Below are positions 24,881-34,207 of a DNA stretch of 64,000 bases, in pieces. Each line of letters begins with the position of its first letter. The first letter of the stretch is position 1. Below the pieces are notes generated by a model. It had not been told where the DNA came from, made no database searches, and was given only the letters and a program-made list of their open reading frames with translations. The translations under genes and the position numbers were made by a program. Source of the DNA: Mesorhizobium loti (GTDB lineage Bacteria; Pseudomonadota; Alphaproteobacteria; Rhizobiales; Rhizobiaceae); the NCBI GenBank assembly GCA_002356515.1, contig AP017605.1:1736001-1800000 (forward strand), in the 5' to 3' direction.

Positions 24881-25942
24881 TCAGCGGAGTTCGCGGATCC
24901 AATGCCATAGGCTGTGGTTGGCCCCATGCCCGCGGTTGAGGCCGCGGCCCTCCGCGGCAAGCGCCCGCATCTCGCGCGGCGTCATGTCGAAGGCACGCCG
25001 GAAGGCGCGGACAAAACTCTTGCGGTGAACGAAGCCGTAGCGGCCGGCGATCTCGCCAATGGCTTCGTGCCGGCGGCCGGGATCGACAAGTTCGGCGCGG
25101 CAGCGGCGCAGCCTCTCCTCCTGGATGTATCTGGAGAGGCCGCCATGCGGCTCGAACAGATAATAGAGCTTGCGCGTCGAGATGCCGAACAGCGCGGCTA
25201 TCGTTTCGGCGGCGAGGTCCCGGCCGCTGATGTGCCTGTCGATATGGCGGCGGATTTCGCCGCTCAGCGCCAGTTGCACCGAAATGGCGTTTTCCTCCGC
25301 CACGGTCGAATTGATCGCCGCGGCGGCGAGTTCCAGGGTCGGCCTGGTCACCGCCTCGGCATCCCTGCCGCTCATGGCCGGCGCGGCCTGGTAGAGGCTG
25401 AGCAGATGGCCGCGCAACAGCGCCGTCAAAGGCGCATTGCCTGGGACGACGCGCAGATTGTGCTCGTCGGGCGCCTTCAGAAGCGGCGCCAGCAGGCGAC
25501 GCGGCATGGTCAGGTTGAGGCTGTCGATACCGGACGTCCCTGTCGACTGGGCCTGCGCCAGGTCGGAGACGATCAGGTCGCCCGGGCAGGCCTTTTCATC
25601 CGATCCGCCATCGCGCCGGCCGTGGCTGCCGCGCAGGCAGAGCTGGACGGTGATCTGGTCGAGCCCGTCGCGTCCGATGCGGGCGCGCGAGCGGTCGAAG
25701 TTCTGCGCGACGCATCGGTACGAACTGAGCGCGATCTCGCCGAAATCAAACGCTTCCGCATGGACATGGAAGCGGTCGTCGCCACCATTGCGCAGGCGAA
25801 CGTCGTAGAAGAAACTCATGTTCTCCTGCCACAGCGCGATGGCCTGCCTGGGCACCAGGCCCGCTGAATCCAGCACGGAGCGCGGGACCCCGCGATCCGC
25901 GAGCGCCCCGTCCGGCTCTTGACCGTTGCCTGCCGTCGCCAT
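24881..25942 (-). CDS. AraC-family regulator divergent from the peptide synthetase operon
   Basis: A 353-residue regulator. The N-terminal domain (about residues 40-220) is of the AraC-binding-like type (MSFFYDVRLRNGGDDRFHVH). The C-terminal pair of helix-turn-helix motifs includes ETIAALFGISTRKLYYLFEP and GEIAGRYGFVHRKSFVRAFR, ending in DMTPREMRAL. ATG 25942 has a strong GGAGG about 9 nt upstream; the in-frame extension to 26071 is not needed. It shares a 326-bp divergent control region with the Pls-type synthetase gene, so it is the best candidate for controlling that operon (inference from position). Confidence 0.86.
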   Translation of the reverse strand: MATAGNGQEPDGALADRGVPRSVLDSAGLVPRQAIALWQENMSFFYDVRLRNGGDDRFHVHAEAFDFGEIALSSYRCVAQNFDRSRARIGRDGLDQITVQLCLRGSHGRRDGGSDEKACPGDLIVSDLAQAQSTGTSGIDSLNLTMPRRLLAPLLKAPDEHNLRVVPGNAPLTALLRGHLLSLYQAAPAMSGRDAEAVTRPTLELAAAAINSTVAEENAISVQLALSGEIRRHIDRHISGRDLAAETIAALFGISTRKLYYLFEPHGGLSRYIQEERLRRCRAELVDPGRRHEAIGEIAGRYGFVHRKSFVRAFRRAFDMTPREMRALAAEGRGLNRGHGANHSLWHWIRELR

Positions 25943-26268
25943 CCGCCACGATCCTCCGCGAACGGCGCAGCATAGGCGTGGTTGCCGAGCCACGACAACA
26001 CCGGGTTTGCACGGCAAGCTCAGGCCGGCTGCACCAGCCCCTCCCCAGTTCACAATGTCCCGCTCAGACACACTTCAGAAACAATATTCAACAGTTCGGA
26101 AAAACTGGCGAAAAGATCGGATGCCATAAGCATCCCTCAACGGCCGGGAATCGGCCGCCTCACACGCGCACAACGGTCAAATGCAGCAGCTGCGCAGCCG
26201 GCAAAGGCCTGCCAATGCGGCGGCATGAACAGCCTGGCAATGCGCAGTAAGGGCGAGAAAGTTTGGAA
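25943..26268. promoter_or_regulatory. Divergent control region of AraC regulator and peptide synthetase operon
   Basis: A 326-bp gene-free region between two divergent starts, with AT-richer sequence around 26070-26130 (CAGAAACAATATTCAACAG). Promoters for both directions should lie here. I cannot assign -35/-10 boxes or an AraC half-site pair with confidence. Confidence 0.5.
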
Positions 26269-29200
26269 ATGGATTACGGTATCGATATCGCCGCATTGGA
26301 CAGGGACGCGGCAAGGCCGGGCAGAGCGCCCGAAACTGGCGACGCGCAGCCGAAAACCGGCGCCGGCTCCGCAATCGCCGCGCACGGCCAGATTCTGACC
26401 GGCGCCGACTTCGCCCGGGCAGGTCAGCCCGGCGAGCGGCTCGATGCGGTCTTCGAACAACTCGCCGAAACATTCGCCACCCTGCCGGCGGTGATCTCCG
26501 AAGGACGTGTCTGGACCTATCAGGAGCTCGACAGGCGGGCCAACCAGTTCGCCCGCCTGCTGATCAAGCGCGGCGTGCGGCCGGGCGACCGAGTCGGGCT
26601 TATCCTCGACCGGTCGGCGGAAACCTATGTCGCCTTGCTCGCCGTGGTGAAGGCAGGCGCCGCTTTCGTGCCGCTGGCCACCGCCTTTCCGCAAGAGCGC
26701 ATGGCGCTGATCATCGAGGACGCCAACGTCAGCCTGGTCGTCACCATCGCCACCTATGCCTCGCGGGCCGACCAGTTGCCGGTTCCGCATGTGCTGATCG
26801 ACAGCGCCGCAGCCGAGATCTCCAAACAGTCCGACGCCCCGCTGAAGCCCCACAAGGCGCCGGCCCCCGCTGCAGTCGAAGACATCTGCTATATCCTCTA
26901 CACGTCGGGCACCACCGGCAGGCCGAAGGGCGTGGCCATCCGCCACCAGAGCTTCGTCAACTTCATCCGCGTCGCCGCCGCATCCTACGGCTACCGGCCG
27001 GGCGATCGCGTCTACCAGGGCATGACGATTGCCTTCGACTTTTCCTCCGAAGAGATCTGGGTGCCGTTCGTCGCCGGCGCGACCGTGGTGCCCGCACCCG
27101 GCCAGATGCCGCTCGTCGGCGAGGAACTCGCCGATTTCCTGCGTCTTCATGACATCACCTGCATGGCCTGCAGCCCGACGCTGCTGTCGTCGATGACATC
27201 TGACGTGCCCAGCCTGCGCACGCTCCTGGTCGGCGGCGAGGCCTGCCCGCACAATCTGGTGGTGCGCTGGTCGAAGCCGGGGCGGCAGATCCTCAACACC
27301 TACGGCCCGACCGAAGCGACCGTCACGGCGACTATGGGCGCGCTGACGCCGGAAAAGCCCGTCACCATCGGTGCGCCGCTGCCCACCTATTCCATCGTCA
27401 TTCTCGACGCTTCGCTGCCGGAGCTCGCCGAGCCTGGCGAACTGGGCGAGATCGGCATCGCCGGCATCGGGCTCGCGGTCGGCTATCTCAACAGGCAAGA
27501 CCTGACCGAACAGAAGTTCATCCCCGATTTCCTCGGCCTGCCGAACAACCCGTCGAAGCGCATCTACCGCACGGGCGACCTTGGCCGGATCAACGCCGAT
27601 GGCGAGATCGAATATGCCGGGCGTATCGATACCCAGGTGAAGATCCGCGGCTACCGCATCGAGCTCGGTGAGATCGAGGCGGTGCTGCTCGACCAGCCTG
27701 AGATCGCGCAGGCCGCCGTCACCACCTGGGAGATCGAGCCCGGGCGTGTCGAGCTCGTCGCCTACTACGCAGCCAAGGCCGGAGCGCCGGCGCTCTCGCG
27801 CGCCGATCTCGCCCAGACGATGAAGCGGCGCCTGCCGGACTACATGGTGCCCTCCTATCTGGAGGAACTGCCGGCAATCCCGATGACGGTGTCGAACAAG
27901 GTCGACCTTCGCCAGCTGCCGAAGCCGACAAGCACCAGGCTTTCGGCCGACCGCGCCATGGTTGCGCCCGGCAATGACGACGAAATTTTCCTGGCCGACG
28001 CGCTGGCCGCTGTGCTGAAATTCGACGCGGTGTCGGTCGAGGACAATTTCTTCGACGATCTCGGCGCCAACTCGCTGCTGATGGCGCATTTCTGCGCCCG
28101 TGTGCGCACCCGCAAGGAATGGGCGACGACGTCCATGCGCGACATCTATCTCTATCCGACGGTCGCGCGCCTGGCCAAGCATCTGAGCGTGGCGGAAGAG
28201 ATGACGACGGCCACCAATGAGCCTGTCCTCACCCGCCAGGCCTCGAACTTTGCCTACTGGAGCTGCGGCGCGGGCCAGCTTTCGTTCTACCTTGTCTACA
28301 GCTATGCCGCGCTGTGGGTCCTCGACCATGGCCTCGACTGGGTCTATGACGCACTCGACGAACCGCTGCAGCTATATCTCAGGTGCGTGGCGCTGTCGGC
28401 CGGCGTGTTCTTCGGCATGTCCGGCTTTGCCGTTGCCGCGAAATGGCTGCTCATCGGCCGCTGGAAGGCCGAGGCGTTCCCCATCTGGGGATGGCGCTAC
28501 TATCGCTTCTGGGTCGTCAAGACGCTGATCCGCTCGGCGCCCGTCGTGCTGTTCCGCGGCAGCCCGCTCTACAGCATCTATCTGCAGCTTCTCGGCACCA
28601 AGCTCGGGCACAACGCCGTCATCGAATCCAAATCCGTGCCCGTCTGCACGGATCTCATTTCGATCGGCGCCAACACGATCCTGCGCAAGGAATCGATGGT
28701 CCTCGGCTATCGGGCCCAGGCCGGCTATATCCACACCGGGCCGCTGAGCATCGGTCGCGATGCCTTCGTCGGCGTGGGTTCGACGCTCGACATCGACACC
28801 TCGATCGGCGACGGCGGCCAGCTCGGCCATTCGTCCTCGCTGCAGCGCGGGCAGAGCATTCCCGACGGCGAGCACTGGCATGGATCGCCGGCCGTGCCGA
28901 CCACGGCCGACTATTGCAAGGTGCGGACCGCGAACCCCTACGAGGTCCGGCGCTTCCTCTACGAGGCCGTTCAGCTGTTCCTGCTGTTCGCTGTCATCAC
29001 CCCGCTGCCGCTCCTGTTCCACAGCTATTGGGAATATGTCGGCGACGACTATCAGGAGACGATCGGTCTTGTCGCCATCGGCACCACGGTCACGCTTTTC
29101 GGCTATATCGCCGTGGCCTTTTTCGCCGCCACGGTCCTGCCGCGCGTTTTCAGCCTGATCCTGAAGCCGGGCCGCACCTATACGCTCTATGGCTTCCGCT

Positions 29201-30381
29201 ACTGGCTGCAGACCGTGTCCGAATTCTCCAGCAATTCGCGTGTGCTGGGGCTGCTGTTCGGCGACAGCTCGGCCATCGTCCACTACATGCGCGCCATCGG
29301 CTGGAACCTCAACAAGGTGGTGCAGACCGGCTCCAATTTCGGCTCGAACCAGCAGCACGACAACCCGCTTCTGTGCGAGATCGGCACCGAGACCATGGTG
29401 TCGGACGGCCTGTACATGATCAATGTGCACAAGTCCGCCTCGGCGTTCCGGCTGGAGCCGACCCGTATTGGCGAGCGCAACTATCTCGGCAACAACATCT
29501 ACTATCCGCCGGATGGCCGCACGGGCGACAACGTCCTGCTCGGCACCAAGGTGATGATCCCCATCGACGGCCCGCTGCGCGAGAATGTCGGCCTGCTTGG
29601 TTCGCCTGCCTTTGAAATCCCGCGCATGGTCAACCGCGACAAGGAACTCATCGCCGGCGTCGACGAGGCCGACCGGCGCCAGCGTATCCCGTTCAAGAAC
29701 CGCCACAATCTGGTGACGATCCTTCTGTTCATGGCGACGCAATGGGTCATGCTGTTCGCCACGCTGGCGATCTGGGACCGGGCGCTGAACTACTACACCG
29801 AATGGAACGAGGTCGCCCTCTTCGTCGCCGTGCTCCTGACCTCGGCGATCACCATTCCGTTCTACATCTTCGTCGAGCGGGCAAGCCTTGGTTTCGGCCG
29901 GCTGAAGCCGCGGATGACGACGATCTACGATGTCGACTTCTGGCGCCACGAACGTCACTGGAAGCTGGCGGATTCGCCGATCGTGCGCCTGTTCGCCGGC
30001 ACGCCGTTCCGGCCGATGATCCTGCGCCTGCTGGGCGTCAAGGTCGGCAAGCGCGTCTATGACGGTGGAGCCAACCTCACCGAACGCTCGCTGGTCGAGA
30101 TCGGCGATGACGCCACGCTCAACGAGGGCTGCGTTATCCAGGCCCATTCGCTGGAAGAAGGTGCGTTCAAGTCGGACTTCATCCGCATCGGCGACGGTTG
30201 CACGCTCGGGCCTTCCGCCTTTATCCATTACGGCGTCGTCATGGGCAAGGGATCGGTGGTCGATACGGACTCCTTCGTGATGAAGGGCGAAGAGCTGGAG
30301 CCCAACTCGATCTGGCGCGGCAACCCGGCCAAGCTGCACCGATTCGTCGAGCCGATCGTGGAGGCCAGGGCGTCATCCTGA
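26269..30381 (+). CDS. Pls/PosA-type single-module nonribosomal peptide synthetase
   Basis: A 1370-residue enzyme with the layout of epsilon-poly-L-lysine synthetase. An adenylation domain (about residues 50-540) has YTSGTTGRPKG (about 211-221), TYGPTEATVT and YRTGDLGRI. A carrier domain has its phosphopantetheine site at Ser602 (DDLGANSLLMAHF). The rest is a long terminal region with several membrane helices interleaved with left-handed beta-helix/hexapeptide stretches (e.g. IGRDAFVGVGSTLDIDTSIG), the TIGR02353-type terminal domain. There is no condensation or thioesterase domain. In Pls this terminal region joins lysines by isopeptide bonds. Core motif A4 reads FDFSSEEIW, giving Asp and Glu at code positions 235 and 239, which fits a basic amino acid. 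A TTG at 26263 is an alternative start. Confidence 0.88.
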   Translation: MDYGIDIAALDRDAARPGRAPETGDAQPKTGAGSAIAAHGQILTGADFARAGQPGERLDAVFEQLAETFATLPAVISEGRVWTYQELDRRANQFARLLIKRGVRPGDRVGLILDRSAETYVALLAVVKAGAAFVPLATAFPQERMALIIEDANVSLVVTIATYASRADQLPVPHVLIDSAAAEISKQSDAPLKPHKAPAPAAVEDICYILYTSGTTGRPKGVAIRHQSFVNFIRVAAASYGYRPGDRVYQGMTIAFDFSSEEIWVPFVAGATVVPAPGQMPLVGEELADFLRLHDITCMACSPTLLSSMTSDVPSLRTLLVGGEACPHNLVVRWSKPGRQILNTYGPTEATVTATMGALTPEKPVTIGAPLPTYSIVILDASLPELAEPGELGEIGIAGIGLAVGYLNRQDLTEQKFIPDFLGLPNNPSKRIYRTGDLGRINADGEIEYAGRIDTQVKIRGYRIELGEIEAVLLDQPEIAQAAVTTWEIEPGRVELVAYYAAKAGAPALSRADLAQTMKRRLPDYMVPSYLEELPAIPMTVSNKVDLRQLPKPTSTRLSADRAMVAPGNDDEIFLADALAAVLKFDAVSVEDNFFDDLGANSLLMAHFCARVRTRKEWATTSMRDIYLYPTVARLAKHLSVAEEMTTATNEPVLTRQASNFAYWSCGAGQLSFYLVYSYAALWVLDHGLDWVYDALDEPLQLYLRCVALSAGVFFGMSGFAVAAKWLLIGRWKAEAFPIWGWRYYRFWVVKTLIRSAPVVLFRGSPLYSIYLQLLGTKLGHNAVIESKSVPVCTDLISIGANTILRKESMVLGYRAQAGYIHTGPLSIGRDAFVGVGSTLDIDTSIGDGGQLGHSSSLQRGQSIPDGEHWHGSPAVPTTADYCKVRTANPYEVRRFLYEAVQLFLLFAVITPLPLLFHSYWEYVGDDYQETIGLVAIGTTVTLFGYIAVAFFAATVLPRVFSLILKPGRTYTLYGFRYWLQTVSEFSSNSRVLGLLFGDSSAIVHYMRAIGWNLNKVVQTGSNFGSNQQHDNPLLCEIGTETMVSDGLYMINVHKSASAFRLEPTRIGERNYLGNNIYYPPDGRTGDNVLLGTKVMIPIDGPLRENVGLLGSPAFEIPRMVNRDKELIAGVDEADRRQRIPFKNRHNLVTILLFMATQWVMLFATLAIWDRALNYYTEWNEVALFVAVLLTSAITIPFYIFVERASLGFGRLKPRMTTIYDVDFWRHERHWKLADSPIVRLFAGTPFRPMILRLLGVKVGKRVYDGGANLTERSLVEIGDDATLNEGCVIQAHSLEEGAFKSDFIRIGDGCTLGPSAFIHYGVVMGKGSVVDTDSFVMKGEELEPNSIWRGNPAKLHRFVEPIVEARASS

Positions 30382-30404
30382 CGCCCGATAGCATCGGAGG
30401 TCAC

Positions 30405-30881
30405 GTGGCAGAGCGATCCGGAAGCACCATAGACATCCGGATCGCCCCGGTGACCCCGGCCAACAGCACTTTGGTCACCGCACTGCAGTTGGCTCCGGAG
30501 CAATTGGATTTCGTCGCAAGCAACGCGGACTCGCTGCGCGAAGCCAGATCCGACAGGGACGCGCAGCCGCGCGTCATCATGGCCGGGGATCGTGTCGTCG
30601 GCTTCCTGATGTACGAGGCGCCGCACGACGACGACGAGGCGCGGATCTACCGCCTCATGATCGACCGCGCCTGGCAGGGCAGAGGCTACGGCAAGGCCGC
30701 GTTGCGTGAAGTGCTCAAGGAAATCGCCGGGCTCGGCCACATCGGCCACGTCTCCATCTGCTATGAACCGGAGAATGAAGCAGCGCGCCAGCTCTATCGC
30801 ACTGCCGGTTTCGTCGAAGAAGGGCTCGACGAGGATGGCGAAATGATCGCCGACCTCGTCCTGCCGAGGGATGGCCGTTGA
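30405..30881 (+). CDS. GNAT-family N-acetyltransferase (polyamine/BltD-like)
   Basis: A 158-residue acetyltransferase. The GTG start at 30405 is preceded by GGAGG, 23 bp after the synthetase stop. The acetyl-CoA site is DRAWQGRGYGKAALREVL (about residues 87-104), and the C-terminal ENEAARQLYRTAGFVEEG is classic GNAT. The EQLDFVASNADSL segment near the N-terminus is typical of the spermine/spermidine acetyltransferase (BltD/PaiA) group, which acts on primary amines. In this operon it could acetylate lysine, beta-lysine or the amino groups of a polymer for modification or self-protection. It overlaps the next gene by TTGA. Confidence 0.85.
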   Translation: MAERSGSTIDIRIAPVTPANSTLVTALQLAPEQLDFVASNADSLREARSDRDAQPRVIMAGDRVVGFLMYEAPHDDDEARIYRLMIDRAWQGRGYGKAALREVLKEIAGLGHIGHVSICYEPENEAARQLYRTAGFVEEGLDEDGEMIADLVLPRDGR

Positions 30882-31507
30882 CGCGGTCGCCCGAAGACGC
30901 GTTGACCGAGGCGATGGCGGCAATCGCGCCCCGAGGTGTCCGGACGGGATGCAGGGTGATAGGCGACGCGGACGAGGCCCTTCTGCTCCCGGAGGAAGCG
31001 CGTTCCATCCCCGCGCGCCAGCCGGCCATGCGGCGCGCCAGCGGAGCGGCCCGCTGGATCGCACACCGGCTGCTGGCCGATATCGGCATCAAGGACGTCG
31101 CCATCCCGCGCGCGCCATCCGGTGCTCCGGTCTGGCCAGCCGGGATAATTGGTTCGCTCGCCCATGACGTCGACATGGCCGTGGCGGCGGTCGCGCAAAT
31201 TGCCGATATCAGCTCGCTCGGCATCGACGTCGAGCCCGCGCTGCCCCTGCCCGATGATATTTTCGCGCTCGTTGCAATCGCTGCGGACCGGATGGACACA
31301 GCCGAGCAGTCTCTTGCCGGCCGCATCCTGTTTGCCGCCAAGGAAGCGGTCTACAAGGCCGTCTATCCGCTGGACCGCCAGGTGCTGGGCTATGAGGATA
31401 TCTCCGTCGATCTCAAGGCGGGCCACGCGACGACAACGACAGGCCGCAGCGCCAGCCTCGTCTACTGCATTGCCCCGCGCGTGGTGGTGCTGGCGTTTGT
31501 CGGGTAG
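30878..31507 (+). CDS. 4'-phosphopantetheinyl transferase (Sfp/EntD type)
   Basis: A 209-residue transferase that moves phosphopantetheine from CoA to a carrier-protein serine. Family signatures are GSLAHDVDMAVAAV, the Mg-binding LGIDVEPA (about residues 113-120) and FAAKEAVYKAVYP (about 152-164). The TTG start overlaps the GNAT stop (TTGA), so it is co-translated with the synthetase operon. It almost certainly primes Ser602 of the synthetase. No other carrier protein occurs in the window. Confidence 0.9.
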   Translation: MTRSPEDALTEAMAAIAPRGVRTGCRVIGDADEALLLPEEARSIPARQPAMRRASGAARWIAHRLLADIGIKDVAIPRAPSGAPVWPAGIIGSLAHDVDMAVAAVAQIADISSLGIDVEPALPLPDDIFALVAIAADRMDTAEQSLAGRILFAAKEAVYKAVYPLDRQVLGYEDISVDLKAGHATTTTGRSASLVYCIAPRVVVLAFVG

Positions 31508-31519
31508 TAGCGCACCACC

Positions 31520-32632
31520 CTATTCGCCCACGATCTCCCGATAGTCCCGCACCGCGCCATCCAGCCCGCGTATCCGCCAGGTGTCCCCGTCACGCCCCTC
31601 GACAGGGCATGGTCCCAGCGGCACCTTGCCGCCGCCTTCCGGCAGGTCGAGCACATAGACGGGGTTGCAGATGCCCGACAGGCGCGCCCTGAGCGCTTCC
31701 ACCAGCGCCTGACCTTGCGCGATCGTGGTGCGCCGATGCGCCATGCCGCGCGCCAGATCGCCATGGTGCAGGTAATAGGGTTTTACCCCGAGCCGGTACA
31801 TCAGCTCGCGGCAGAGTTCTTCCAGCACCTCGACCGTATCGTTGACGCCTTTCAGCAGAACGCTCTGGTTGAGCAGCACGAAGCCCGCCTGCCGCATCGT
31901 CCGGCAGGCTGTCTCGGTGGCATCGGTGATCTCGCGCGCGTGGTTGAAATGGGTGACGACCGTGACCATCAGCCGGCCCTGCAAGGCCTTGACCAGCCCT
32001 GATGTGATGCGCGACGGCAGCACCACCGGCACGCGCGTGTGGATGCGCAGCAACCGCACATGGGGGATGGCCTCGATACGCGCGACGATCTCGGCCAGGG
32101 CCTTGTCGGGCAGCGACAGCGGGTCGCCGCCGGTCAGGATCACCTCGCGGATCTCGGGATGATCCGCGATATAGGCCAGCGCCGGCTCCAGCGCCTCGCG
32201 GGTATAGCCACGACCGATCGAGGTCAGCGATTCCTTGCGGAAGCAGAACCGGCAATAGACCGCGCATTGATAGGTCGGGAACAGCAGCACCCGGTCGGCA
32301 TGGCGATGCGTCAATCGCGGCACGGGGCTGAACTCATGGTCGGCGATCGGATCGCCAAGCTCGCCCTCCGTTTCCACCAGTTCGCCCAGTGACGGGATCA
32401 CCTGCGCGCGGATTGGGTCGGCCGGGTCATTCCAGTCGATCAGGTCGAGATAGGCTTTTGGCGCACGCACCTTGTGGAGCGCGGCGGCAGCTTGTGCCGC
32501 TGCGCGCTCGGCCGGCGACAGCGGCAGGGCGGCAAGATCGCGCACATGGCGCACGCCCTGGCGGACATCGTCCTGCCAGGCAGTGTCGGGAGCCTCGTCG
32601 GGAGGGGCTCGAAGTTTGGTGTCTGAAGTCAT
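31520..32632 (-). CDS. Lysine 2,3-aminomutase family radical-SAM enzyme (KamA/EpmB-like)
   Basis: A 370-residue PLP-dependent radical-SAM enzyme converting L-alpha-lysine to beta-lysine, free (KamA/AblA) or on elongation factor P (EpmB). The [4Fe-4S] cysteines are Cys123, Cys127 and Cys130 (YQCAVYCRFCF). GGDPLSLPD is the second radical-SAM element. HHGDLARGMAHRRT carries the Asp expected to hold the substrate amino group, and VLDLPEGGGKVPLG the PLP lysine plus a second Asp. It is shorter than clostridial KamA and similar to the alphaproteobacterial EF-P-linked type, but no efp or epmA is in the window. It converges on the synthetase operon with a 12-bp gap. Confidence 0.85.
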   Translation of the reverse strand: MTSDTKLRAPPDEAPDTAWQDDVRQGVRHVRDLAALPLSPAERAAAQAAAALHKVRAPKAYLDLIDWNDPADPIRAQVIPSLGELVETEGELGDPIADHEFSPVPRLTHRHADRVLLFPTYQCAVYCRFCFRKESLTSIGRGYTREALEPALAYIADHPEIREVILTGGDPLSLPDKALAEIVARIEAIPHVRLLRIHTRVPVVLPSRITSGLVKALQGRLMVTVVTHFNHAREITDATETACRTMRQAGFVLLNQSVLLKGVNDTVEVLEELCRELMYRLGVKPYYLHHGDLARGMAHRRTTIAQGQALVEALRARLSGICNPVYVLDLPEGGGKVPLGPCPVEGRDGDTWRIRGLDGAVRDYREIVGE

Positions 32633-32790
32633 CGGTATTCTCGGGGGTCACGTGCCTGGTGCGGACCTATCGGGCGGAAGCCGGTTTCCGTCAACAGCCG
32701 CGCTTGCTGCACATTGTCTCGCTGCGACATCAGGACAAGGCCCGTCTCCATCTCGGGCTTTGCCCGAACCGCGGCGCCGGGGCGAGAAAG

Positions 32791-33013
32791 CCAAGCCTTG
32801 GATGGTCCGCGCCGCCCCCACCCCGCTGCTTCGCAGCGACTTGCCAGGGCGAGCCGCGGGTCTCGCCCGTCCTTCGGACCCCCACAAGGGGGAGGGTAAG
32901 GACGCGCCTTGTCCGCCATGCGACAGTGCTATTGTGGAGGTACGGAAAAGCGCGCTCCCCACCTCCCCCTTGTGGGGAGGTCGGACCGAAGGTCCGGGCG
33001 GGGGTCCTGGCGC
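32791..33013. repeat. Dispersed palindromic repeat, copy 2
   Basis: The same block order as copies 1 and 3, from CCAAGCCTTG to GTCCTGGCGC. It includes CTTCGCAGCGACTTGCC, GGTCTCGCCCGTCCTTCGGA, CACAAGGGGGAGGG and CCTCCCCCTTGTGGGGAGG. It is closest to copy 3. It fills most of the 420-bp spacer between the aminomutase and reductase genes; the rest of that spacer (32633-32790) shows nothing I can assign. Confidence 0.8.
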
Positions 33014-33052
33014 AAACCTTTCAGTATCCGGGTTCCTTGCCCGCAATATTGC

Positions 33053-34093
33053 CTACGCTCTCTTCCCACCCACCAGCCCCAGCCGCAGCAGGCTTTCGGC
33101 CGTGGCGACGATCGCCTCTTCGGCCGGGCGGGGCGTCCAGCCGAGCAGGCGTCTCGCCTTTTCGCTGGTGGCGTCCATCATCACGCCGAGATGCCTGGCC
33201 AGCATCTTCGTCGTCGGATCGCCGCGCAGCGCCAGCAGGCGGATCACCCAGTTGGGGATTTCGCGGCGCGGCACCTTGGCCGCTGCGGCGCCCATCCGCC
33301 GCCGCAGCACTTTTGCAACTTCGGCCATCCACAAGCTGTGGCCCGAAATGCCGATGAAGCGCTCGCCCTTGGCCGCGGGACTGGTCATCGCCAGCAAGTG
33401 CAGATCGGCAAGGTCGCGCACGTCGACATAGCCGGAATTGACTTTGGGACAGCCGGGCATGCCGTCCATCAGCCGCTTGATCAGCCCGATCGAATGCGAG
33501 AAGTCGGCAGCGAGAACCGGGCCCAACACGGCGACCGGATTGACGACGGAGAGTTCGAGGCCACCGCCCTCGCGGGCGATGAAATCCCAGGCCGCGCGCT
33601 CCGACAGTGTCTTCGATTTCTGGTAGGGCGCGACAGCGCCGCTGAGGTCTGTCCAGTCCGTCTCGTTGAAGGGCCTGGTCTGCGGCGCATGACCCATGGC
33701 GATAGCACCGATCGCCGAGGTCAGCACCACGCGTTTCACGCCGGCATCGCGCGCGGCCTTGAGCACCCGCAGCACGCCGTCGACGGCGGGCCGCACCCAA
33801 TCCTCCTCGCGCGTCTGGCTGCCGGAGGGCGTCGGCGAGGCGCCATGCATGACATAGGTGCAGCCGGCGACCGCCTCTGCCCAGCCGGCGTCCGCAGTCA
33901 GGTCGGCGGCGATGAAGGACAGCCGATCGCCGGGCTCGGCGCCGCCTTGCCTCAGCATCGCACGCACCTCGGCTTCGCGTTTGAGTGAGCGCACTGTCGT
34001 GCGCACGCGGTAGCCGGCGTCGAGCAGCTTGAGGATGCAATGCGATGCGATGAAGCCTGAGCCGCCGGTCACCAGCACCAATTCGTCGTTCAT
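33053..34093 (-). CDS. NAD(P)-dependent extended SDR (dihydroflavonol-reductase/epimerase-like)
   Basis: A 346-residue Rossmann-fold reductase. The nucleotide motif is VLVTGGSGFIASHCI near residue 6, followed by an Asp in FIAADLTADAGW. The catalytic pair is Tyr/Lys in YQKSK. The C-terminal substrate part (LLGWTPRPAEEAIVATAESL) is typical of dihydroflavonol 4-reductase-like or aldehyde-reductase SDRs. ATG 34093 has AGAGGAGA upstream, better than the ORF extension to 34141. It is divergent from an AraC regulator that probably controls it. Substrate unknown. Confidence 0.87.
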   Translation of the reverse strand: MNDELVLVTGGSGFIASHCILKLLDAGYRVRTTVRSLKREAEVRAMLRQGGAEPGDRLSFIAADLTADAGWAEAVAGCTYVMHGASPTPSGSQTREEDWVRPAVDGVLRVLKAARDAGVKRVVLTSAIGAIAMGHAPQTRPFNETDWTDLSGAVAPYQKSKTLSERAAWDFIAREGGGLELSVVNPVAVLGPVLAADFSHSIGLIKRLMDGMPGCPKVNSGYVDVRDLADLHLLAMTSPAAKGERFIGISGHSLWMAEVAKVLRRRMGAAAAKVPRREIPNWVIRLLALRGDPTTKMLARHLGVMMDATSEKARRLLGWTPRPAEEAIVATAESLLRLGLVGGKRA

Positions 34094-34207
34094 GTCGGTC
34101 TCCTCTGTCGTCGCCGCTCGCGACGACGTTTGATCGACCATCAGCTATGCGCCCGCACCCGGATTGTGAATGCTTGAGAATCCGCATAAATTGCGCGAGA
34201 GTACGAA

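Noticed and set aside
26137..30339. Very long open frames on the minus strand opposite the peptide synthetase (730 and 655 codons)
   Set aside because: They are antisense shadows of a high-GC gene with strong codon bias. Their translations are Arg/His/Asp-rich with no family motif, while the plus-strand frame has all synthetase motifs.
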